Shown piece by piece: positions 58,307 to 64,000 of a stretch of DNA of 64,000 nt (its first letter is position 1; each line of letters begins with the position of its first letter). The stretch spans positions 1-64,000 of the forward strand of contig NZ_WWDL01000027.1 in NCBI RefSeq assembly GCF_009848505.1, written 5' to 3'. The notes under the pieces are model-generated. The model had not been told where the DNA came from, made no database searches, and was given only the letters and a program-made list of their open reading frames with translations. The stretch comes from Muricoccus harenae (GTDB lineage: Bacteria; Pseudomonadota; Alphaproteobacteria; Acetobacterales; Acetobacteraceae). The position numbers were made by a program, and so were the translations under genes.

Positions 58307-61300
58307 TCAGTGCGGGGTGGCGGTGGGGGTTACCGGCGGCTTGTGGCCGAACCAGCTCTTCACCCGTTCGCGCGTGGCCTGGAAGACGACATAGAGCATC
58401 GGGATCATGAAGATGCCGATGAGCGAGGCCGCGAGCATGCCGCCGAAGACCGGCGTGCCCACCGCGCGGCGCGAGACCGCCGCCGCGCCTGTCGCCGTGA
58501 CCAGCGGCACGAGGCCGAGGACAAAGGCGATGGAGGTCATCATCACCGCGCGGAAACGGAGGCGGGCGCCTTCGGCCGCGGCTTCGCGGATGGGCATGCC
58601 GCGTTCGCGTGCCTCCTTCGCGAATTCGATGATGAGGATGCCGTTCTTCGCCGCCAGTGCGATCAGCACGACGAGCCCGATCTGGGCGTAGATGTCGAGG
58701 CTGAGCTCGCCGAGGAGGATGGCCACGAAAGAACCGAGCACGCCCACCGCGATGGAGAGCAGAACCGGGATCGGGATGGTCCAGCTTTCGTACAGCGCCA
58801 CGAGGAACAGGTAGGCAAAGAGGACGGCCAGGGCCAGGATATAGGCGGTCTGGCCGGTCGCGAGCTTTTCCTGATACGCCGTGCCCGTCCAGGCATAGCC
58901 GTAGCCATTCGGCAAAACGCGGTCGGAAATCTGCTCCATCGCGGTCAGGGCCTGGCCGGAGGAGATGCCGGGCCTGGGCGCGCCGTTGACCGAGATGGCG
59001 CGGTAGTTGTTGTAGCGGAAGATGGTCTGCGGGCCGAGCACGGTGCGTAGCTCGGCGAAGGCGCGCAGAGGCACCATCTCGCCGCTGTTGCTGCGGACCT
59101 GGATGCGCCAGATGTCGTCGATGTCGTTGCGGTCGGTGGCCTCGGCCTGGATGTTCACCTGCCAGACGCGGCCATAGAGGTTGAAGTCATTGACGTAGAT
59201 GCCGCCCAGCGCCGCCTGCAGCGTGGTGAAGATGCTGCTGATGGGGACGCCGAGGGCCTGGGCCTTGTCGCGGTCCACGTCGAGGAAGAGCGACGGGTTG
59301 TTGGCGGCGAAGGTGGAGAAGACCGCCGTCAGGTTCGGGTCCTGGTTCGCGGGCACGATGAGGCCGAGCATGGTGGCCGCGAGCGCGTTGATGTCGCGGC
59401 CCTCATAGTCCTGCAGGATGTATTCGAAGCCGCCGCCGGTGCCGAGGCCGATGATGGGTGGCAGGTTGAAGGCGAAGACATTGGCGGTGCGAATGGACTG
59501 GGTCGCGCCGAAGACGCGGCCGATCGCGGCCTGCACGCTGTTGGCCACCCCTTCGCGGTCGGCGAAGGGCTTCATGCGGATGACCATAAAGGCCGAGTTG
59601 GACTGCGCGCCGCCGTCGATCAGCGAGAAGCCGACGATGCCGAGCGTGCCCTGCACCGACGGGATGGGACGCACGATCTCCTCGATCTGCCGCACCACCT
59701 CGCGCGTGCGGGAGACGCTGGCGCCGGGCGGGAGCTGGGCCTGGACGAAGAAGGCGCCCTGGTCCTCCTGCGGCAGGAAGCCCGTCGGCGTCACCTTGCT
59801 GATTGTCCAGATGCCGAAGCCGAAGCCGGCTGTGAGGATGATGGAGAGGAAGGAGACGCGGATCAGGCGGCGGACGCCGCCTGCGTAACGGTCCCGCGTC
59901 CAATCGATGCCGCGCAGCACATAGCCCACCGGGCCGCGGCGGGGGCCGTGATGGGGCTTGAGGATGATGGCGCAGAGGGCCGGGGAGAGGGTCAGGGCGT
60001 TGATGGCCGAGATGACCATGGCGGCCGAGATCGTCACCGCGAACTGGCGGAACAGCTCACCCGAAAGGCCCGGGATGAAGGCGATGGGGACGAAGACGGA
60101 GAGGAGGACGAGGGTGATGGCAATGATGGGCGCCGTGATCTCGCCCATCGCCTTCTTTGTGGCGTCTGCCGTGCTCAGCTCGGGATGGTCGTGCATCACC
60201 CGCTCGACGTTCTCGACCACCACGATGGCGTCGTCGACCACGATGCCGATCGCCAGCACCATGGCCAGGAGGGAGACGGTATTCGCTGAGTAGCCGAGGC
60301 CGAGAAGGATGATGAAGGCGCCGATAAGGCTGACCGGGACGGCGATGGTCGGGATGATCGTCGCCCGCCAGCTGCCGAGGAAGAGGAAGACGACGATCAC
60401 GACGAGGATGAAGGCCTCGATCAGGGTCTTGATGACCTCGTGGATCGTCTCGCTGACGAATTCGGAGCTGTCGTAGAAGACCTCGGTGTCGAGGCCCTGG
60501 GGGAAGCGGGCCTGGAGTTCCGAGATGCGCTGGCGCACCGCGGTCGAGACCTGCACCGCATTGGCGCCTGGCGCCAGGTAGATGCCGAAGGCGATGGCTG
60601 GTTGACCGTTGAAGCGGTTCTCCGTGTCCATGTTGGCCGCGCCGATCTCGACACGGGCGACATCCTTCACGCGGAGCACAGAGCCGTCCTGGTTGGCACG
60701 GACGACGATGTTGCCGAATTCCTCCGGCGTCTGCAGGCGGCCGCGGGTTTCCAGGTTGATCTGGAAGGATTGGTCGTCGCCCGTGGGGCGGCCGCCGAGG
60801 CGACCGACGGCGGCCTGGACGTTCTGCGCCTGGATCGCTGTGATGACGTCCTGCGGCGTCATGTTCAGCGAGATGAGGCGGTCCACCTCGAACCAGACGC
60901 GCATGGAGTAGTCCTGCGCGCCGAAAACGTTCACCTGGCCGACGCCGGACACGCGGGCCAGGTCGTCGAGCATGTTGATGGTGAAGTAGTTGGAGAGGAA
61001 GAGCGGGTCGAGATTGGTCTTGGAGTACAGGAAGCCGAACATCAGCACGGCGGAGGACTGCTTGCGGACGATGACGCCGCTGCGCTGCACCTCCTGCGGG
61101 AGCCGTGCCATGGCCGCCTGGACGCGGTTGTTGACGTTCACCGTCGCCAGGTCGGGATCGGTACCGAGGGAGAAGGAGACGTTCAGCGAATAGGTGCCGT
61201 CATTCGCGGAGTTGGAGCGCATGTAGATCATGCGGTCCACGCCGTTGATCTGGCCTTCCAGCACCTGGCCGATGGTTTGCTCCACCACGCTGGCGGAGGC

Positions 61301-61456
61301 GCCGGGGTAGCGGGCGTTAACCGAGACCTGGGGCGGGACGATGTCGGGGAACTGCGACACCGGGATGCGCATGAGGGAGATCGCGCCCGCGATCAGGGTC
61401 AGGAGCGCAATGACGATCGCCAGGCGTGGGCGATCGACGAATGTACCGGAGATCAT
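58307..61456 (-). CDS. RND multidrug efflux pump, HAE1 (AcrB/MexB) family
   Basis: 1049 residues, the family's usual length. TM1 ([19 protein letters not shown]) is followed by a large periplasmic loop ([20 protein letters not shown] onward), TM2-6 with [18 protein letters not shown] (the proton-relay Asp pair, ~404-408), a second large loop and the C-terminal helices. Export of drugs, bile-like compounds or solvents across both membranes. It follows the adaptor gene by six bases. No TolC/OprM-type outer-membrane gene is in the window. Confidence 0.95.
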   Translation of the reverse strand: MISGTFVDRPRLAIVIALLTLIAGAISLMRIPVSQFPDIVPPQVSVNARYPGASASVVEQTIGQVLEGQINGVDRMIYMRSNSANDGTYSLNVSFSLGTDPDLATVNVNNRVQAAMARLPQEVQRSGVIVRKQSSAVLMFGFLYSKTNLDPLFLSNYFTINMLDDLARVSGVGQVNVFGAQDYSMRVWFEVDRLISLNMTPQDVITAIQAQNVQAAVGRLGGRPTGDDQSFQINLETRGRLQTPEEFGNIVVRANQDGSVLRVKDVARVEIGAANMDTENRFNGQPAIAFGIYLAPGANAVQVSTAVRQRISELQARFPQGLDTEVFYDSSEFVSETIHEVIKTLIEAFILVVIVVFLFLGSWRATIIPTIAVPVSLIGAFIILLGLGYSANTVSLLAMVLAIGIVVDDAIVVVENVERVMHDHPELSTADATKKAMGEITAPIIAITLVLLSVFVPIAFIPGLSGELFRQFAVTISAAMVISAINALTLSPALCAIILKPHHGPRRGPVGYVLRGIDWTRDRYAGGVRRLIRVSFLSIILTAGFGFGIWTISKVTPTGFLPQEDQGAFFVQAQLPPGASVSRTREVVRQIEEIVRPIPSVQGTLGIVGFSLIDGGAQSNSAFMVIRMKPFADREGVANSVQAAIGRVFGATQSIRTANVFAFNLPPIIGLGTGGGFEYILQDYEGRDINALAATMLGLIVPANQDPNLTAVFSTFAANNPSLFLDVDRDKAQALGVPISSIFTTLQAALGGIYVNDFNLYGRVWQVNIQAEATDRNDIDDIWRIQVRSNSGEMVPLRAFAELRTVLGPQTIFRYNNYRAISVNGAPRPGISSGQALTAMEQISDRVLPNGYGYAWTGTAYQEKLATGQTAYILALAVLFAYLFLVALYESWTIPIPVLLSIAVGVLGSFVAILLGELSLDIYAQIGLVVLIALAAKNGILIIEFAKEARERGMPIREAAAEGARLRFRAVMMTSIAFVLGLVPLVTATGAAAVSRRAVGTPVFGGMLAASLIGIFMIPMLYVVFQATRERVKSWFGHKPPVTPTATPH

Positions 61457-61462
61457 CTGGTG

Positions 61463-62980
61463 TTACCGGCCCGAGCCTGGCTGGCTTGCTGGAGGTGTGT
61501 TGGCGGCGGGCTGGCTGGTGCCTGGATTGCCGGTGTTGAGGGCCGCCGGGGCGCCGGGCGGCGAGCCGCCGGCGCCGTTGGGGCCGCCCTGGGCAGTACC
61601 CTGGTTGCTGCCGCCGGGGGCGGTGCTGGCGGGAGCGTTGCCCCTGGCGGCGTTGCCCTGGCTCGGATTCTCGCGGGCCGCGCCGGACGGGGGGGCGCCG
61701 GGAGCTGCGCCGGCGCCTCGTGCGGCCTGGCTCGCGGGATCGGGGGGGACCGGGGCGGCGTTCACCTCCTGGCCGGGACGGACGCGCTGGATGCCCTCAA
61801 CGATCACCTTGTCGCCGGGGTTCAGCCCTTCCTCCACCACCGCGATCTGCGGGGTGTTGTGGCCGAGGCGGAGGTTGCGGCGCTGGGCCTTGCCTTCCGC
61901 ATCCACGATGAAGGCGTAGCTGCCCTGCTGGTCCTGGAGGACGGCGGCGCGGGGGATGGTGATGGCGAGGACCGGCTCCACCCCCTCGACGAAGACGGTG
62001 ACGAACTGGCCATCGATCAGGGTGCGGCCGCGGATATCGGGACGGATCGGGTTGGGGACCTGGGCGCGGACGAGGATGGTGTCGGTGGCGCGGTTGATCT
62101 GGTTGTCGATGAACTCGATCCGGCCGACATCGGGATAGGTCTTGCCATCGGCGGTGCGGAATCGGACCTGGACGGCATCGAGGCCGCCCCGGGCGGCGTA
62201 GCGATCCCGCATCTCCAGCGCCTGGCGCTGCGAGACGGGGAAGGAGATGCGCATCGGGTCCTGGCTGACGATCACCGCAAGGGCGCCGGCGCTCGGGCCG
62301 ACGACATTGCCGACGGTGACGTTGGTGCGGCCGATCTTGCCGTCGATCGGGGAGGTGATGTCGGTGTAGCCGAGGTTGATCTCGGCGGCCCGGGCGGCGG
62401 CGCGGGCGGCGACGAGCTGGGCATTTGCCGTGCGTTCCTGGGCGGTGGCGTTGTCGAGCGCGACGCGTGTGCCGGCGCCGGTGCGGGTCAGCTCCTGGGC
62501 GCGCGAGAGGGTGACCCGAGCATTGGCGACCTCAGCCTCGGCGGAGGCGATCTGGGCCTGGGCGCGGGCGAGCTCGGCCTCGAAAGTGGAGCGCTCGATG
62601 CGATAGAGCGGCTCGCCCTTCTTCACCTCCTGGCCTTCCTCGAAGAGGCGCTCCTGGAGGAAGCCGGTGACGCGGGCGATGATTTCGACGCGTTCCACCG
62701 CTTCGACCCGCCCGACGAATTCGGTGCTTTCGGTGACGGGGCGGCGGGTGGCTTCCTGCACGCCGACCGCGGGCGGACCCTGCGGCCCGAATTGCGCGAG
62801 GGCGGGGGCGGCGCCAAGCATGCCCGCGAGCAGGACAGCGATGGCCGTGGAACGGGCAGCGGATCGGGTGGCGGATTGGATGGCTGGAGGGGCTGCCTGA
62901 CGGCTTGTCCCCGCGCACACAGCCGGCCAAGCTGGCCGCCGTTCCGTCTGGGAGAGCGTGGGATTCTTGCGGCTTGTCAT
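61463..62980 (-). CDS. RND efflux periplasmic adaptor (MFP) subunit
   Basis: 505 residues. An unusually long ~45-residue leader precedes the signal sequence (STAIAVLLAGMLGAAPALAQ); in-frame ATG 62992 and GTG 63058 make it longer still, so the start is uncertain. The mature protein has the AcrA order: lipoyl half (RVEIIARVTGFLQERLFEEG), coiled-coil hairpin (AEVANARVTLSRAQELTRTG), second lipoyl half (YTDITSPIDGKIGRTNVTVG) and beta-barrel. A ~90-residue Pro/Gly/Ala/Asn-rich tail ends it. It links the RND pump to an outer-membrane channel. Confidence 0.9.
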   Translation of the reverse strand: MTSRKNPTLSQTERRPAWPAVCAGTSRQAAPPAIQSATRSAARSTAIAVLLAGMLGAAPALAQFGPQGPPAVGVQEATRRPVTESTEFVGRVEAVERVEIIARVTGFLQERLFEEGQEVKKGEPLYRIERSTFEAELARAQAQIASAEAEVANARVTLSRAQELTRTGAGTRVALDNATAQERTANAQLVAARAAARAAEINLGYTDITSPIDGKIGRTNVTVGNVVGPSAGALAVIVSQDPMRISFPVSQRQALEMRDRYAARGGLDAVQVRFRTADGKTYPDVGRIEFIDNQINRATDTILVRAQVPNPIRPDIRGRTLIDGQFVTVFVEGVEPVLAITIPRAAVLQDQQGSYAFIVDAEGKAQRRNLRLGHNTPQIAVVEEGLNPGDKVIVEGIQRVRPGQEVNAAPVPPDPASQAARGAGAAPGAPPSGAARENPSQGNAARGNAPASTAPGGSNQGTAQGGPNGAGGSPPGAPAALNTGNPGTSQPAANTPPASQPGSGR

Positions 62981-63043
62981 GGCGCTGCGCATTTGGCTGA
63001 AGGGTTGCCGCTTCGCAAGCACACAGGTTACCGATTGGTTCAG

Positions 63044-63059
63044 GGTGCCGAACGGCACC
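63044..63059. promoter_or_regulatory. palindrome upstream of the efflux operon
   Basis: GGTGCCG-AA-CGGCACC, perfect 7-bp arms, 64-79 bases upstream of the adaptor start at 62980 and inside the divergent region shared with the IclR gene. It is a candidate binding site for a regulator (the IclR protein or an unlinked TetR); it also forms a hairpin in the leader. Confidence 0.4.
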
Positions 63060-63216
63060 TGAATTGAAAGCCTTTCGCAATTCCGCGCGTTCTATTTTAC
63101 CCCGTGGAATATGGCGCTTCCTTCCGCATCCTATGTTAGCCGATAGTGGTCGCACGCGCCGCCCCCGGCCCGGCATGTTGCCGCCGGGGCCGGAGCTGGG
63201 CGCGCCAAGGTGAGGC

Positions 63217-64000
63217 ATGTCGCGCCATCGGCCCAAAGGCGTGCCAGCGCCAAGGACGGGAGTTCGAGCCTTGGATCCTGACTTCGGTACCGAGGACGCC
63301 ACCACCTTTCAGGGGGATGGCGTCTCCCGGCCGCCCCTGCAGGCAATGGACGGGGGGCGGCCTGCACCGCGGAGCCGACTCCTGTCGCCGCCTTCCACCG
63401 CTTCGGGCGTGGCGGCGGTCGGACGCGCAATGACGGTGCTCGGGGCATTCCGGCCGGGCGACACTGCCCTGCCGCTGCGTGTCCTGGCCGCGCGGACGGG
63501 GCTGTACAAGAGCACCATCCTGCGGCTGCTGGCTTCGCTGGAGCGGCATTGCTGCGTAAAGCGGAACCTGGACGGCTCCTGGTCCCCGGGACCCATGCTG
63601 CTTCATTGGGGCAGCCTCTATACGCGCAGCTTGGGGCTGGAGGCGCTGGTGCCGCCGGTGCTGGAATCCCTGACCGAGGCGACGGGGCAGGGCGCGACCT
63701 TCTGGGTGAAGGTGGATGACGACCGGCGGATTTGCCTCTACCGCGCCGCGCCGCCGCGGACGCTGCGGGTGGCGGTGCAGGCCGGCGACCTGATGCCGCT
63801 CGGCGGCGCTGCGACGGGCCGCGTGTTCTCGATCTGGGATCCGGCGATCGACGATTCGTCGGAGCCGTTGCCGGAGATGGCACCGGGGCTTCCGGTGATT
63901 GCTACGCAGGGTAGCCGGGACCTGGATGCGGCGGCGATCTCCGCGCCGGTCTTCCTGCCCTCGGGCTCACTCTGCGGGGCGCTGACGCTGTCGGGCTCGC
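63217..64000 (+). CDS. IclR-family transcriptional regulator (3' end beyond the window)
   Basis: 261 residues are visible, truncated by the window edge. A ~70-residue, Pro/Arg-rich N-terminal extension precedes the IclR HTH (LPLRVLAARTGLYKSTILRL, LASLERHCCVKR). The effector domain begins TRSLGLEALVPPVLESLTEA and continues through ATFWVKVDDDRRICLYRAAP. The start at 63217 follows AAGGTGAGG; a later ATG at 63346 would remove most of the extension. Divergent from the efflux operon, 236 bases apart; it could regulate that operon or something beyond the edge. Confidence 0.88.
   Translation, partial: MSRHRPKGVPAPRTGVRALDPDFGTEDATTFQGDGVSRPPLQAMDGGRPAPRSRLLSPPSTASGVAAVGRAMTVLGAFRPGDTALPLRVLAARTGLYKSTILRLLASLERHCCVKRNLDGSWSPGPMLLHWGSLYTRSLGLEALVPPVLESLTEATGQGATFWVKVDDDRRICLYRAAPPRTLRVAVQAGDLMPLGGAATGRVFSIWDPAIDDSSEPLPEMAPGLPVIATQGSRDLDAAAISAPVFLPSGSLCGALTLSGS

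Noticed and set aside
60440-63067. 875-codon + strand frame opposite the RND pump and adaptor
   Set aside because: Asp/Gly/His/Val-rich shadow of the minus-strand genes, with no recognisable fold.
63250-63280. tRNA-like TPsiC sequence (GAGTTCGAGCC)
   Set aside because: No matching acceptor stem, anticodon or D arm could be folded around it; it lies inside the IclR frame.
1-64000. CRISPR array, prophage, conjugative element or toxin-antitoxin module
   Set aside because: No direct-repeat array with regular spacers, no integrase, capsid, relaxase or toxin-antitoxin-like pairs were seen.

Overview
The window is about 70% GC. Its gene content suggests an alphaproteobacterium of the Acetobacteraceae, Roseomonas-like: many orphan TctC/Bug-type solute receptors, HWE/HisKA_2 sensor kinases, PepSY and stress-protein paralogues, and an Mla-type lipid transport operon. 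This placement is inferred from gene content; no rRNA or other taxonomic marker is present. I found no tRNA, rRNA, CRISPR array, prophage or intact insertion sequence.

Layout. 0.1-8.3 kb: two secreted or stress-type proteins, a Pro/Tyr-rich exported protein, purB, two tandem TerC/YjbE membrane proteins, a lipoprotein, a secreted trypsin-like protease and a radC interrupted by an amber codon. 8.3-12.6 kb: a truncated SDR relic, a GNAT acetyltransferase, the coupled map-carbonic anhydrase pair and a DHA2 efflux pump. 12.6-25.4 kb: a very large alpha-2-macroglobulin and its usual partner PBP1C. Four genes separate them (desaturase, HWE kinase, stand-alone receiver, DedA). Convergent to PBP1C is a calcium-binding (RTX) pectate lyase. 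25.7-33.9 kb: a second sensor kinase and housekeeping or metabolic genes (pseudouridine synthase, PfkB kinase, SPFH protein, class IV aminotransferase, LOG protein, SpoU methyltransferase, DUF1289, DUF1003). 34.1-37.4 kb: a KaiC-like double ATPase translationally overlapping a hybrid histidine kinase.

37.5-47.7 kb is catabolic and uptake territory: a Bug receptor, an SDR, an amino-acid-type binding protein, a hemerythrin-like protein and a divergent GST/LysR pair. It ends in a tight operon of GntR regulator, Bug receptor, UxaA/GarD-type sugar-acid dehydratase and Bug receptor, preceded by a 26-bp perfect palindrome. A 226-bp relic of an IS5-family element lies exactly at the stop codons of this operon and of the convergent MarR-like gene. 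48.4-49.6 kb holds three small proteins (phasin-like, HIRAN-like, unknown). 49.8-54.9 kb is an amine oxidase followed by STAS-MlaE, MlaF, MlaD and a PqiC-like lipoprotein, all with overlapping stop/start codons. The right end has a DUF2939 protein, an orphan molybdenum hydroxylase large subunit, an RND efflux pump with its periplasmic adaptor, and a divergent IclR regulator cut by the window edge.

The observations most worth a second look are the KaiC/hybrid-kinase module without KaiA or KaiB, the IS relic at overlapping convergent stop codons, the radC amber codon, the DUF1289 gene whose only plausible start is CTG in a CTGA overlap, and the GntR palindrome with its sugar-acid operon.
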